NCBI RefSeq assembly: GCF_019801605.1
Contig: NZ_JAHVIT010000004.1
Location: 1-64,000 of the forward strand
Reading direction: 5' to 3'
Length of the DNA: 64,000 bases
Origin: Maritimibacter alkaliphilus
GTDB taxonomy: Bacteria; Pseudomonadota; Alphaproteobacteria; Rhodobacterales; Rhodobacteraceae
Part shown: piece after piece, positions 50,028 through 59,801 of the stretch
How the letters are laid out: every line of letters starts with the position of its first letter
Numbering within the stretch: the stretch's first letter is position 1
The notes under the pieces: model-generated
Database searches by the model: none
Seen by the model: only the letters and a program-made list of their open reading frames with translations
What the model was told of the DNA's origin: nothing
Translations under genes and position numbers: made by a program

Positions 50028-51092
50028 TCAGGCGACAGTTTTGGTGCGGGCCTCGGCCAGAACCTTGAGACGCGCGGCAAGGGCCGGCGGCCAGGGACGT
50101 TCGGCAGAGACGCGCTCCGTCGCCGCGCCGATATGGTGGCAGGCCACGCGCGCGGCACCGATCACCGTCTCCTCGGGCCGGGTCGTCTTGCAGACCTCGG
50201 TGGCCAGCGGACACCGCGGATGGAAGGCACAGCCCGAGGGCGGCTTCAGCGCCGAGGGCGTATCACCCTGCGCGGCCCCCTCGCGGCGGGCCAGCCCCGG
50301 CTCCGGCTTGGGCGCGGCCTCCAGCAGCATCCGGGTGTAGGGATGGCGCGGGCGGGCAAAGATCTCGTCCACCGGCGCCTCCTCGACGATCCGGCCAAGG
50401 TACATCACCGCGACCCGGTCCGAGATGTGGCGCACCACGGACAGGTCATGGCTGATGAAGACATAGGCCATGCCGAATTCGCGTTGCAGGTCCTGCAGCA
50501 GGTTGACGATCTGCGCCTGCACCGAGACGTCCAGTGCCGAGACCGCCTCGTCGCAGACGATCAGCTTGGGCCGGGTGGAGAGCGCCCGGGCGATGCAGAT
50601 CCGCTGCCGCTGGCCACCGGAGAATTCGTGCGGGTAGCGATCCGCGTGGTGCGCGGATAGCCCGACGGTGGAGAGCAGCGTCTCGACCCACTTCGAAGCG
50701 CGGTTGCCGCTGGCCACACCGTGCAGCAGGACCGGCTCCAGCAGGGTTTCGCGCACGGTCATGCGCGGGTTGAGTGAGCCGAAGGGGTCCTGAAAGATCA
50801 TCTGCATGTGCCGCCGCGCCGCGCGCAGCTGGCTGGGGGCGAGGCCGGTGATCTCCTCTCCGTTCAGCACAACGCGGCCGGAGGTCGGCTCCAGCAGGCG
50901 CAGGAGGGCGCGCCCGGTGGTGGACTTGCCGCAGCCGGATTCCCCCACGATGGCGAGGGTCTCGCCCGGTTTCAGGGAGAAGGAGACATCCGTCACCGCC
51001 TGCACCGCGCCGGAGGGGCCGCGGAAGAGGCCACCGCCGACGGGGAAATGCTTGGTCAGGGTCTCGACTTCGAGCAGCGGGGGCGTGGTCAT
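50028..51092 (-). CDS. ABC transporter ATP-binding protein, DppF type
   Basis: 354 residues. Walker A (GESGCGKST) lies near residue 54, the signature FSGGQRQRI near 163 and Walker [13 protein letters not shown] near 183. The C-terminal extension [12 protein letters not shown] ... [14 protein letters not shown] is the oligopeptide-transporter type that can carry an Fe-S site. It is the last gene of the nine-gene operon and overlaps the DppD gene by 4 bases. Confidence 0.94.
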   Translation of the reverse strand: MTTPPLLEVETLTKHFPVGGGLFRGPSGAVQAVTDVSFSLKPGETLAIVGESGCGKSTTGRALLRLLEPTSGRVVLNGEEITGLAPSQLRAARRHMQMIFQDPFGSLNPRMTVRETLLEPVLLHGVASGNRASKWVETLLSTVGLSAHHADRYPHEFSGGQRQRICIARALSTRPKLIVCDEAVSALDVSVQAQIVNLLQDLQREFGMAYVFISHDLSVVRHISDRVAVMYLGRIVEEAPVDEIFARPRHPYTRMLLEAAPKPEPGLARREGAAQGDTPSALKPPSGCAFHPRCPLATEVCKTTRPEETVIGAARVACHHIGAATERVSAERPWPPALAARLKVLAEARTKTVA

Positions 51093-52084
51093 GCGGCGAT
51101 CTCCTCGATGGGGGCGCGCCAGCAGGCGACGAGGTGGCCGGCCCCCATCTCCTGCAGGGGCGGCTGGCTGGCGCGGCACTGGTCGGTCGCGAGCGGGCAG
51201 CGGGAGGCAAAGCGGCAGCCCTCGGGCATGGCCCAGGGCGGCGGCACGGTGCCGGGGATGGTTTCCAGCCGGTCGGAGCGGGTGTCGATCCGCGGCACGG
51301 CGGCCATGAGGCCGAGGGTATAGGGATGCATCGGCCCGGAGAAGAGCGCCGCCACCGGCGCGCGTTCCACCACCCGGCCCGCATACATGACGACAACGTC
51401 GTCGCAGGTTTCGGCCACGACGCCGAGGTCATGGGTGATCATCACGATGGCCGCCCCGGTGCGGGTGCTGAGGTCGCGCAGCAGGTCGAGGATCTGGGCC
51501 TGGATCGTCACGTCGAGCGCGGTTGTCGGCTCGTCCGCGATCAGCAGGTCCGGCTCGTTGGCAAGCGCAAGGGCGATCATCACCCGCTGCCGCTGCCCGC
51601 CGGAGAGCTGGTGCGGGAAATCATCGACCCGCTCGGCAGGCGAGGGCAGCCGCACGAGGTCCAGCAGTTCGATGGCGCGTTTGCGGGCCTTGGCCTTGTC
51701 GCGCATCCCATGGGCGCGCAGGCTTTCGATGATCTGCTGGCCGATGGTGTAGACCGGGTTGAGCGAGGTCATCGGCTCCTGGAAAATCATGCCCATGCGG
51801 CCACCGCGCAGCGACCGGCGCTCCCGGGCGGGCATGGTCAGCAGGTCGCGGCCCTCGAACTTGATCGAGCCGCCCACGTAGCGGCCGGGCGGCTGCGGGA
51901 TCAGCCCCATGATGCCGAGCGAGGTCACCGACTTGCCGCAGCCGGATTCGCCCACGATGCCGAGGGTCTTGCCGCGCTCCACCGTGAAACTGACACCGTC
52001 GACGGCGCGGAAGGCGCCGCCTTCGGTGCGGAATTCGATCTTGAGGTCCTCGACCTCCAGCAAGGGGCTCTGCTGATCCTGCAT
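51089..52084 (-). CDS. ABC transporter ATP-binding protein, DppD type
   Basis: 331 residues with Walker [18 protein letters not shown] near residue 42, signature [33 protein letters not shown] near 155-187, and the C-terminal [14 protein letters not shown]. It pairs with the DppF subunit encoded next. It starts 12 bases after the amidohydrolase stop, behind AAAGGAG. Confidence 0.94.
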   Translation of the reverse strand: MQDQQSPLLEVEDLKIEFRTEGGAFRAVDGVSFTVERGKTLGIVGESGCGKSVTSLGIMGLIPQPPGRYVGGSIKFEGRDLLTMPARERRSLRGGRMGMIFQEPMTSLNPVYTIGQQIIESLRAHGMRDKAKARKRAIELLDLVRLPSPAERVDDFPHQLSGGQRQRVMIALALANEPDLLIADEPTTALDVTIQAQILDLLRDLSTRTGAAIVMITHDLGVVAETCDDVVVMYAGRVVERAPVAALFSGPMHPYTLGLMAAVPRIDTRSDRLETIPGTVPPPWAMPEGCRFASRCPLATDQCRASQPPLQEMGAGHLVACWRAPIEEIAA

Positions 52085-52096
52085 CTCGGGCTCCTT

Positions 52097-53545
52097 TCAG
52101 CTGTCGGCGAAGGTGATGGGGGCGGCGTCGCGATCGGTCCGGCCCCGGAAGTCGAGCCCGGCAAAGGCCTCGCGCGCGCGGGCCTGCGCGGCCTCCAGCC
52201 CGTCGAGGGCGGCCTCGAAGTCGAAGGCCAGCGGCTTGCCGTCACGCACCACGGCGCGGCCGTCGACGAAGGTATCGGTCACCGCGCGTTCAGCGGCCAC
52301 ATAGATCAGCGAGGCCAGCGGATCGCGAACCGGGCGCATTGCCGGGTGGCGCAGGTCGGCCATGAAGAGGTCGGCCTTGAGCCCCGGCGCCAGCCGCCCG
52401 ATATCGTCGCGCCCGAGGATCGCGGCGCCGCCGGTGGTGGCCGCGTTGAACACGTCCGATGTGCGCAGGTCATAGACATCGCCGCTCATCAGGCGGGAGT
52501 TGATCAGCGCGTGGCGCATCTCTTCCAGCATGTTGTGCGGGTAGGTATCGGTGCCGATCCCCATGGGAATGCCGCCCCGGATGTAGCGCCCGAGCGAGCG
52601 CATGGCGACGCCGCGGCGCTGGAAGACGGTGGGGCAATGGGCGACGGCCGCGCCGGAGGCAGCCAGAAGGTCGAAATCCTTCGAGCCGGGCCAGCCCGCC
52701 CAGGGATGATCGTTGAGGAAGATGCCGTGGCCGATGATCGTGCCGTCACGCAGCACGCCGAGGTCATGCAGCCATTCGACGGGGGTGCGCCCGTGGCGCG
52801 TGGTGATCTCGTTGAACTCCACCATGCTTTGGGCCGCGTGGATCTGCATCTTCAGCCCGCGCTCCTGCGCGGCGGCGAAGCTGTCGCGGATCAGGTCGGC
52901 GCTGCAGGTGTCGATCTGGGCGGGCGCGACCATGCCGGTCAGCCGGCCGGAGGGGTGTTTTGCAGCCGCATCGACAAGGGCAAGCGCCTCTTCCATCACG
53001 CCCCGGCCATCATCCTCGGCCCATTCATAGTCGACCGAATGGCCGGTCTTGGTGAACCAGCGGGCAGAGCGGTACATGGGGGCGGCCACGGCACGCAGGC
53101 CCGAGGCGCCCAGCAGGTCCAGCCAGCCGTCATGGGGCACGGCCAGATCGACGATCGTGGTGACGCCGGACATGGCCAGCTCACTCAGCGCCACCTGCGT
53201 GGCATAGCGCGGCCCGTCGCCATCGGGGCGGAAGAGCGGCATGAATTCGTAAAGCGAGGACATCCGCAGGCCCGGCGAGCCGAGTTCATCCAGCATGCCC
53301 TTGTTCATCGGCTCCGAGGAGAGATGCGAGTGGATGTCCACGAGGCCCGGGCAGACGATCCGGCCCGCGCCGTCGATCACCTCGTCCGCGGCGCCGGTCC
53401 AGCTGCCGCCCACCTGCACGAGGGTGTCACCGGTAAAGACGACATCGCCGCCTTCGATCAGCCGGTGGCTCTGCCGCTCGGCGTCCCAGCCGAGGATCAT
53501 GGCGCAATTGCGGATCACCGTGGTGCGTGCGGTCTGGTCGGTCAT
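52097..53545 (-). CDS. Amidohydrolase of the ATZ/TRZ-like (chlorohydrolase/deaminase) group
   Basis: 482 residues, metal-dependent hydrolase. Metal ligands are in VDIHSHLSSEP (HxH, about residue 74), LKMQIHAAQSMVEF, IIGHGIFLND and GIGTDTYPHNML. The chain ends with the usual beta-sandwich returning to the N-terminal strands. Relatives deaminate or dechlorinate ring compounds or cleave cyclic amides. It sits inside a Dpp-type transporter operon, so the imported compound is the likely substrate. The N-terminus MTDQTARTTVIRNCAMILGWD is conventional. Confidence 0.88.
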   Translation of the reverse strand: MTDQTARTTVIRNCAMILGWDAERQSHRLIEGGDVVFTGDTLVQVGGSWTGAADEVIDGAGRIVCPGLVDIHSHLSSEPMNKGMLDELGSPGLRMSSLYEFMPLFRPDGDGPRYATQVALSELAMSGVTTIVDLAVPHDGWLDLLGASGLRAVAAPMYRSARWFTKTGHSVDYEWAEDDGRGVMEEALALVDAAAKHPSGRLTGMVAPAQIDTCSADLIRDSFAAAQERGLKMQIHAAQSMVEFNEITTRHGRTPVEWLHDLGVLRDGTIIGHGIFLNDHPWAGWPGSKDFDLLAASGAAVAHCPTVFQRRGVAMRSLGRYIRGGIPMGIGTDTYPHNMLEEMRHALINSRLMSGDVYDLRTSDVFNAATTGGAAILGRDDIGRLAPGLKADLFMADLRHPAMRPVRDPLASLIYVAAERAVTDTFVDGRAVVRDGKPLAFDFEAALDGLEAAQARAREAFAGLDFRGRTDRDAAPITFADS

Positions 53546-53586
53546 GGAAGGCGCGTCCTGCTTGTGTCCGTTGAGAGGCGGTCGAT

Positions 53587-53638
53587 GGGAGGGCGCGTGG
53601 GGGCGCCCTCCCGAAGCGGTCCCGGTAGTCTGGGACCG
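53587..53638 (-). other. Two tandem intercistronic hairpins downstream of the binding-protein gene
   Basis: A 10-bp perfect stem (GGGAGGGCGC with GCGCCCTCCC) at 53587-53612 is followed by a 7-bp stem (CGGTCCC with GGGACCG) at 53617-53638. Neither has a T run. Both lie between the binding-protein gene and the amidohydrolase gene, a typical place for mRNA-stabilising or partial-termination structures. Confidence 0.6.
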
Positions 53639-53653
53639 GGGTGTCCGTCAGGA

Positions 53654-55255
53654 TCAGTCGACGTAGCCGAGCTGCAGGCCCTTGTAGAGACCGGCACCGT
53701 AGATGTTGTGCGCCTCGAAGGGCTTGATCTCGGTCGAGTAGGCGATCTGCATCGGCTTGTGGTAGATCGGCAGCCAGACGGCAGCCTCATGGACCTTCGT
53801 CAGCACCTGGCCGTAGTCCTCGGCGCGCACCGCGGGATCGACAGCCGTGGCGCCGTCATAGAGCAGCTTGTCGGTTTCCGGATCGTTCCAGTTCATCCGG
53901 TTCGGCGAGGGCATGTTGGCCGACAGGAAGTACAGGTTCAGCGCGTCCCCGGCAGAGATATAGGGGAAGCCCATGGTGAACATGTCGAATTCCTGCGTCG
54001 CCGCCTTGCCCCAGTAGACCGTGGCGTCGAAGGGCTGGATCTGCAGGTCGATACCGACCTTCAGCAGGTCCGCCTGCACCGCCTCGACCACCTGCGCCCA
54101 GCTACCGGTGAAGGTATAGGCGAGCGGTTGCAGCAGTTCGCCGTCCTTCTCGCGCTTGCCGTCGGCGTTCAGGGTCCAGCCCGCCTCGTCCAGCAGCGCC
54201 GCCGCCTTCTCGGGGTCGTAGGTCAGCAGCTTGTCGTCGAGGTCCGAATTCCAGTCCAGCGCGCCCGAGGAGATGTAGCTGTAGGCCGGCTCCACCTCGC
54301 CGAAGAACAGGTCTTCAGCCATGGCTTCCTGGTTCACGGCAAGGTTGATCGCCTGGCGCACCAGCGGGTCGTTGACCATGGGCTTGTCGATCTTGAAGCC
54401 GATGTAGTTGGTCCAGAACGCCTCGTCCGAACGGACGACTTCGACGTTGGGGGCCATGCGCAGCTTCTCGATGCCGATGAAGGGCACGTAGGGGCTGACC
54501 TGACCCTGGCCGGTCATCAGCGCCACGGTGCGGGTCGCGGCCTCGGGCACAACCTGCCAGGTGATCTTCTCGACCTGCGCGGGGCCGGCGTTCTCGTAGT
54601 TGGCGGGGCCCCAGTGGTAATCCTCGTGGCGGGTCATGACCATCTGGTCACGGGGGGTCCAGCTGTCCCAGCAGAACGGGCCGGTGCCGTTGAAGCCGGT
54701 GACACCGAAGTCCGCGCCGAGCGCCTCGACCGTCTCCTTGTCCACGACCGAGCCAAAGCTCTGCGCCAGCTGGTACAGCAGTTCCGAATGCGGCGCGTTC
54801 AGCTCGTAGACCAGCGTGGTCGCATCGGGGGCGGTGATCGACTTCACGTCGCCCATACGCCAGCGGACGGGGCTCTTGGTCTCGGGGTCCTGCCAGCGGT
54901 TCAGCGAATAGGCCACGTCCTCGGCGGTCATTGCCTTGCCATCGCAGAAGGTGACGTCATCGCGGATGGTGAACGTATAGGTCAGGCCGTCGTCCGAGAT
55001 CTCCCAGCTGGAGGCCAGCAGCGGCTCGATCGTCTTCATGTCCTCGGCCAGGCCCACCACGGTGTCGGCCAGCATGAACAGCACTTCCGAGCCCGCAAGC
55101 GCAGCGGTGCGCGGCGGATCGTAGTGGTTCGAGTCGATCTCGCGGATGATCGTCAGGTCCTTGGCGAAGGCGGGCATCGCAAGCGCGATGGCCGTGGCCG
55201 CCAGCCCGGTCCGCAGCGCGGCGCGCTTGACGGACATGTGGGAGAGGGTCTTCAT
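53654..55255 (-). CDS. ABC transporter substrate-binding protein, family 5
   Basis: 533 residues with a Sec signal peptide (LRTGLAATAIALAMPAFA, cleavage before KDL). The mature part has the family-5 pattern FTIRDDVTFCDGKAMTAEDVAYSLNRW and GVTGFNGTGPFCWDSW. It binds an unidentified peptide- or amide-like ligand. ATG at 55255 gives a normal signal peptide after AGGAGTGACC. The gene lies between the permease and first amidohydrolase genes. Confidence 0.93.
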   Translation of the reverse strand: MKTLSHMSVKRAALRTGLAATAIALAMPAFAKDLTIIREIDSNHYDPPRTAALAGSEVLFMLADTVVGLAEDMKTIEPLLASSWEISDDGLTYTFTIRDDVTFCDGKAMTAEDVAYSLNRWQDPETKSPVRWRMGDVKSITAPDATTLVYELNAPHSELLYQLAQSFGSVVDKETVEALGADFGVTGFNGTGPFCWDSWTPRDQMVMTRHEDYHWGPANYENAGPAQVEKITWQVVPEAATRTVALMTGQGQVSPYVPFIGIEKLRMAPNVEVVRSDEAFWTNYIGFKIDKPMVNDPLVRQAINLAVNQEAMAEDLFFGEVEPAYSYISSGALDWNSDLDDKLLTYDPEKAAALLDEAGWTLNADGKREKDGELLQPLAYTFTGSWAQVVEAVQADLLKVGIDLQIQPFDATVYWGKAATQEFDMFTMGFPYISAGDALNLYFLSANMPSPNRMNWNDPETDKLLYDGATAVDPAVRAEDYGQVLTKVHEAAVWLPIYHKPMQIAYSTEIKPFEAHNIYGAGLYKGLQLGYVD

Positions 55256-55311
55256 CAGGGTCACTCCTTGTTGGCCTTGTTGGGTCGCTCGATTGTTGTG
55301 GAACCGGACCG

Positions 55312-56235
55312 TCAGGTCTGGAGGCGCGGGTCGAGCACGTCGCGCAGGGCATCCCCCGCCACGTTGGCGGTCAGGACGATAAGGAAGATGAGAACCGAGG
55401 GGATCACCGCGATATGCGGCGCGAAGAGCAGGTACTCGCGTCCCTGCGATGCCATCATGCCCAATTCGGCGGCCGGCGGCTGTGCACCGAGGCCGAGGAA
55501 GGACAGCGTGGCGCCGATCAGGATGATCTGGCCGAAGCGCAGCGACAGGAAGATCATGATCGACGAGATGCAGTTGCGCAGCAGGTAGCGCTGGAACAGC
55601 GTCACATCCGACAGGCCCACGGCGCGGCCCGCCTCGATGAATTCCTGCTTCATCACACCCATGGCGATGCCGCGGGCGATCCGGGCGCAGTCCGGCACCG
55701 AGGAGACGGCGAGCGCGATGATCACCGGCACGATGCCCTGCCCCATCACCGCCACGAGGGCGAGGCCCAGCAGGATCGCCGGGAAGGAGAGCAGGATGTC
55801 GATGCCGCGCATCACCCAGGGGTCGAGCCTTGCATAGAAGGCCGAGAGCAGCCCGATGAAGGAGCCCACCGCGCCCCCCAGCCCCACGGCCACGAGACCG
55901 ATCAGCAGGGTCAGCCGCGACCCGTAGAGCAGCCGCGAGAGGATATCGCGCCCCTGCCCGTCGGTGCCCAGAAGGTGTTCCGGCACGCCACCCTGCATGA
56001 AGGAGGGCGGCTTCATCACCGCGCGGGAGTTCAGCGCGGGATCGTAGGGCGCAAGCCAGGGCGCGAGGACCGCGCCGAGGCAGATCAGCGCCAGCAGCAG
56101 GATCGCGGCGGCGGCCGCCTTGTCGCGCAGCAGGCGGCGCAGCCAGTGCGGGCGCGGCGGCGGGGCCGCAACCTCTCCGCCCTCGTTGGCGGGCGTGGTG
56201 AGGGGGCTGTCGGCGGTGTCGGTTGCCATCGTCAT
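55312..56235 (-). CDS. ABC transporter permease, DppC type
   Basis: 307 residues. A proline-rich cytoplasmic N-terminus precedes the first helix (AAAAAILLLALICLGAVLAPWLAPYDP). HLLGTDGQGRDILSRLLYGSRLTL and the EAA loop QEFIEAGRAVGLSDVTLFQRYLLRN are the DppC motifs. The ATG at 56235 overlaps the DppB stop; an internal ATG two codons later is also possible. Confidence 0.94.
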   Translation of the reverse strand: MTMATDTADSPLTTPANEGGEVAAPPPRPHWLRRLLRDKAAAAAILLLALICLGAVLAPWLAPYDPALNSRAVMKPPSFMQGGVPEHLLGTDGQGRDILSRLLYGSRLTLLIGLVAVGLGGAVGSFIGLLSAFYARLDPWVMRGIDILLSFPAILLGLALVAVMGQGIVPVIIALAVSSVPDCARIARGIAMGVMKQEFIEAGRAVGLSDVTLFQRYLLRNCISSIMIFLSLRFGQIILIGATLSFLGLGAQPPAAELGMMASQGREYLLFAPHIAVIPSVLIFLIVLTANVAGDALRDVLDPRLQT

Positions 56236-57170
56236 TTGCGCACCCTCGGATCAAGCAGGGAGTAGAGGATATCGACGATCAGGTTGATCGTGATGAAGCC
56301 GAGCGCGAAGAGAAGCACCGCCCCCTGCGCCACGGTGAAGTCGGACGACAGGATCGCCCCCACGGCCAGCCGCCCGATGCCGGGCCAGGAGAAGATCGTC
56401 TCGGTCACCACGGCACCGCCGAGGAGATAGCCGGCCTGCAGGCCGATCAGCGTCACGACGGGGATCAGCGCGTTGCGCAGCCCGTGGGCCAGCGTCACCC
56501 GGGTTTCCGAGAGCCCCTTGGCCCGTGCCGTGCGGACATGGTCGAGCGAGAGGACCTCCAGCACCGAGGAGCGGGTCATCCGCGCCACCGGCCCGATCAG
56601 GATCAGCCCCAGGGAGAGCGCGGGCAGGAAGAGCGCCATGAAGCCCTCGGCCGTGTACCAGGGCCCCGGACGGCCGATGAAGGGGAACCAGCGCAGCACC
56701 ACGCCGAGGTACTGGATCAGCAGCAGGCTGACGAAGAAGATCGGCAGCGAGACCCCGGCAACCGAGATCGCCATGATCCCGCGGTCGATCCACGAGCCGC
56801 GCGTCATGGCGGCCAGCGTCCCCATGGCGATGCCCACCGGCACCGACCACAGAAGGCTGGCCAGCATCAGCTCGACCGTGGGGCCGATGGCGGCACCCAG
56901 TTCCTCGGTCACCGCCTTGTTGGAGATCATCGAGCGGCCGAAATCGCCATGGGCCACCCGTTCGAGGTAGGCCCAGAACTGCACCAGCAGCGGCCGGTCC
57001 AGCCCCATGTCACGGCGGATCGCCTCCACCACGTCGGGCGTCGCCGTCGGCCCTGCCATCACCTGAGCCGGGTCCCCGGGGACGAGCTGCAGCAGCAGGA
57101 AGCCGAACAGCAGCACCCCCAGAAGCACCGGCACCGACAGCGCCAGGCGGTCGAGCACGGTCTTCAGCAT
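56232..57170 (-). CDS. ABC transporter permease, DppB type
   Basis: 312 residues. The start LKTVLDRLALSVPVLLGVLLFGFLLLQLVPGDPAQVMAG and RRDMGLDRPLLVQFWAYLERVAHGDFGRSM match DppB/OppB, and DHVRTARAKGLSETRVTLAHGLRNALIPVVT is the ATPase-contacting loop. Its ATG shares one base with the stop of the preceding amidohydrolase gene, so expression is coupled. Confidence 0.94.
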   Translation of the reverse strand: MLKTVLDRLALSVPVLLGVLLFGFLLLQLVPGDPAQVMAGPTATPDVVEAIRRDMGLDRPLLVQFWAYLERVAHGDFGRSMISNKAVTEELGAAIGPTVELMLASLLWSVPVGIAMGTLAAMTRGSWIDRGIMAISVAGVSLPIFFVSLLLIQYLGVVLRWFPFIGRPGPWYTAEGFMALFLPALSLGLILIGPVARMTRSSVLEVLSLDHVRTARAKGLSETRVTLAHGLRNALIPVVTLIGLQAGYLLGGAVVTETIFSWPGIGRLAVGAILSSDFTVAQGAVLLFALGFITINLIVDILYSLLDPRVRK

Positions 57171-58816
57171 CAGGCGAGTTCCTTCGCGACGGTCTGGCCG
57201 GTCTCATAGACGATCTCGCCGCCGAGGATGGTCATCACGCAGGAGGTCTTGAGGATCTCTTCCGGGGCCACTTCGAAGAAGTCGGTGTCGAACACCGCCA
57301 CGTCGGCCAGCTGGCCGGGGATCAGGCGGCCCTTCACGTTTTCCTCGTGGACGCCATAGGCGCTTTCATAGGTGCAGCAGTGCAGCGCCTGCTCCACCGT
57401 CAGTTCCTCGCCCGCGCCCAGCTTCTGGCCGGTGTCCGAGGTCCGGGCGATCAGCCCGTAGAGCACCGGGAAGGGGCTGGCCGAGGTCACCGGGCAATCG
57501 GTGGAGCCGGAGGGATGCAGGCCGCTCTCCAGCCAGGTCTTGAACGGGTAGCAGGTGTGGGGCCGGTCCGGGCCGAGGCACATGAAGTAGCCATCGCCGA
57601 AGAAGTAGAGGAAGGACGGCTGGCCGGCAGGGATCACGCCCATCTCCTTCATCCGCTCCAGCTGATCGGGGCGGTGCCAGCCGCAATGCTCGATCCGGTG
57701 GCGCCGGTCGGGCGCGGGCATCTCGGCATAGGCCTTCTCGTAGGAGTTCAGCACCATCTCGATGGCCGCGTCACCGATGGCATGGGGCGCCATCTGGTAG
57801 CCCATCGAATGCGCCTTCAGCACCAGCTCGTCGCATTGCTCCTGCGTCAGGCAGGGCACGCCGTAGTTCTCGGGGTCGTTGAAATAGGGCTCCGACATCC
57901 ACGCGGTGCCCGCGCCCGCCGAGCCATCGGTGAAGATCTTGACCGGGCCGATGCGGAACATGTCGCAGCCCGCGCCGGTCACCAGACCCTCGGCATGGCA
58001 TTCCTCGATGATGTTCTTCTCGGCGTCGCCCATCAGCGTGCCCGCCACGCGCACCGGCAGCCGGCCGTCGGCGAGCGCCTTCTGGTAGGCGCGCAGCTCG
58101 GTCATGCCGAGGCCCATGATCCCGATGCCAGCTTCCATCACCGAGGTGACGCCATAGGTCAGGTAATCCTTGCCGCCGCGCTCGATCGCATCGACGAGGT
58201 CGTCGAGCGTGGGCTGCGGCATGGCCTGCTGCACCGGCTGGCGGGCGTTCTCGAAGAGCAGCCCGTTCAGGGCACCGTTGCCATGGCGGCCGATCTTGCC
58301 GCCGAAGGGATCGGGCGTGTCCTCGTCGATGCCGCCGGCTTCCAGCGCGAGGCTGTTGGCGATGGCGGTATGGCCACAGGTCCGCACGAGGAAGACGGGA
58401 TTGTCGGGCGCGACGGCGTCCACCTCGGCGCGGGTGGCATGGCGCAGCTCGGTGAACTTGTCGTGGTCATAGCCCCGGCCGATGATCCACGCCCCCTTGG
58501 GCGCGCGGGCGACGGCCTCCTTCACCTTGTCCAGCATGGCCCCGATCGAGGTCACGCCGACGGCGGGGCGCAGGTCGATCTGAAGCAGGTTCAGGCCGTA
58601 GTTGTGCAGGTGCATGTGCCCGTCGTTCAGCCCCGGCGTGGCGAGACGCCCGCCGAGGTCCACCACCTTGCAGCCCGGCGCGGCCATGGCCTCGATCTCG
58701 GCGGTGGTGCCGGTGGCCAGCACGCGGCCCTCCGCCATCGCGATCGCCTCGGCAAAGCCTTCTTCGAGGCCACACCAGATTTTTCCGTTTGTCAGGAGGA
58801 GGGTGGGAGTGCTCAT
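57170..58816 (-). CDS. YtcJ-like amidohydrolase
   Basis: 548 residues, amidohydrolase family 3. The HxH site appears in GLNDGHMHLHNYG near residue 75. Further ligands lie in GYQMAPHAIGDAAIEMVL, RRHRIEHCGWHRPDQL and GSTDCPVTSASPFPVL. Family members hydrolyse N-acyl or cyclic amide bonds; the substrate cannot be read from sequence. The ATG at 58816 follows GAAAGGCG. It lies upstream of the permease genes in the same operon, the second amidohydrolase of this unit. Confidence 0.9.
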   Translation of the reverse strand: MSTPTLLLTNGKIWCGLEEGFAEAIAMAEGRVLATGTTAEIEAMAAPGCKVVDLGGRLATPGLNDGHMHLHNYGLNLLQIDLRPAVGVTSIGAMLDKVKEAVARAPKGAWIIGRGYDHDKFTELRHATRAEVDAVAPDNPVFLVRTCGHTAIANSLALEAGGIDEDTPDPFGGKIGRHGNGALNGLLFENARQPVQQAMPQPTLDDLVDAIERGGKDYLTYGVTSVMEAGIGIMGLGMTELRAYQKALADGRLPVRVAGTLMGDAEKNIIEECHAEGLVTGAGCDMFRIGPVKIFTDGSAGAGTAWMSEPYFNDPENYGVPCLTQEQCDELVLKAHSMGYQMAPHAIGDAAIEMVLNSYEKAYAEMPAPDRRHRIEHCGWHRPDQLERMKEMGVIPAGQPSFLYFFGDGYFMCLGPDRPHTCYPFKTWLESGLHPSGSTDCPVTSASPFPVLYGLIARTSDTGQKLGAGEELTVEQALHCCTYESAYGVHEENVKGRLIPGQLADVAVFDTDFFEVAPEEILKTSCVMTILGGEIVYETGQTVAKELA

Positions 58817-58841
58817 GGGACGCCTTTCGGGGGGATGAGGG

Positions 58842-59801
58842 TTAGTAACCTGCGGCGCGATCCACCGCGCCCGGGGCGGGACGCCCGGCGCGGATCGCTT
58901 CGCAGTTCTCGACAAGCTGGCGGATCGTCTCGGCCTTGGTCGAGACGGAGGCCTTGTGCGGCGTCATGACCACCGCGGGATGGGTCCAGAAGGGATGACC
59001 CTCGGGCAGCGGTTCCTGCCGGAAGACATCGAGCGAGGCGGCAGAGATCTGGCCGCTTTCGAGAGCCGCCAGCAGGTCTTCCTCCACCATGTGCTCACCG
59101 CGCCCGATATGGACCAGTACGGCCCCCTTGGGCATCAGCGCAAAGAGGCGCGCATCGAGGATGTCGCGGGTGCTCTCGGTCAGGGGCAGCACGTTCACGA
59201 GGATGTCGGCCCGGGCCGCGACCCTGTCGACGGCATCGGGCCCGCAAACCTGCTCGATCCCCGGCACTGACGGCCCGTCGCGGTGCCGCGCGGCCACCAC
59301 GGTAAAGCCCGCTGCGGCAATCGCCTCGGCACAGGCACGGCCCATCAGCCCGAAGCCCAGAACCCCAACCGTCACCTCGCGCGGGGGGCGCGGGCTGAAG
59401 CTGCGGTCCCAGAGGCCTGCGGCGTGATTGCGCTGCATGTCGCCCATGCGGCGGTGATGGTGGATCACGTTCCAGACCGCGAAGCCCGCCATCATCTGCG
59501 CCTGATCCTCGTCGCGGACCCGGCCCACCACGGCGCCGTCGGGCAGCGAGGGACAGGCCACGATGGCATCCACGCCCGCGGCGATGGACATGGCCAGTTC
59601 CACGTTCGGGAACCGCGCGAAGGCGTCATCCGCCGGGCACCAGCAGAGCGCATAGCGGATCGCCTCCGGGTCGGTCACGTCCTCGGGGTTGATCAGGTTC
59701 ACGCGGGGCGCGGCATCGGGTCCGAACATGGCGAGCAGATCGAAGGGGACGGAGAGGGCGACGACGTCGAAGGTCTCGCCGCCCGTACTGTCCAGTGTCA
59801 T
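58842..59801 (-). CDS. D-isomer-specific 2-hydroxyacid dehydrogenase
   Basis: 319 residues. VTVGVLGFGLMGRACAEAI (NAD-binding), VLVHIGRGEHMVEEDL (catalytic Arg), SLDVFRQEPLPEGH (acid) and MTPHKASVST (catalytic His) are present. It resembles the dehydrogenase at 359-1285 in the GhrA-like branch. It probably acts on a hydroxyacid released from the imported compound. ATG at 59801 overlaps the aldolase stop by 4 bases. Confidence 0.88.
   Translation of the reverse strand: MTLDSTGGETFDVVALSVPFDLLAMFGPDAAPRVNLINPEDVTDPEAIRYALCWCPADDAFARFPNVELAMSIAAGVDAIVACPSLPDGAVVGRVRDEDQAQMMAGFAVWNVIHHHRRMGDMQRNHAAGLWDRSFSPRPPREVTVGVLGFGLMGRACAEAIAAAGFTVVAARHRDGPSVPGIEQVCGPDAVDRVAARADILVNVLPLTESTRDILDARLFALMPKGAVLVHIGRGEHMVEEDLLAALESGQISAASLDVFRQEPLPEGHPFWTHPAVVMTPHKASVSTKAETIRQLVENCEAIRAGRPAPGAVDRAAGY

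Noticed and set aside
51134-55588. A 1484-codon open frame on the + strand opposite the transporter-amidohydrolase genes
   Set aside because: It is antisense to clear ABC transporter and amidohydrolase genes and has a biased composition without motifs, so it is a composition artefact.
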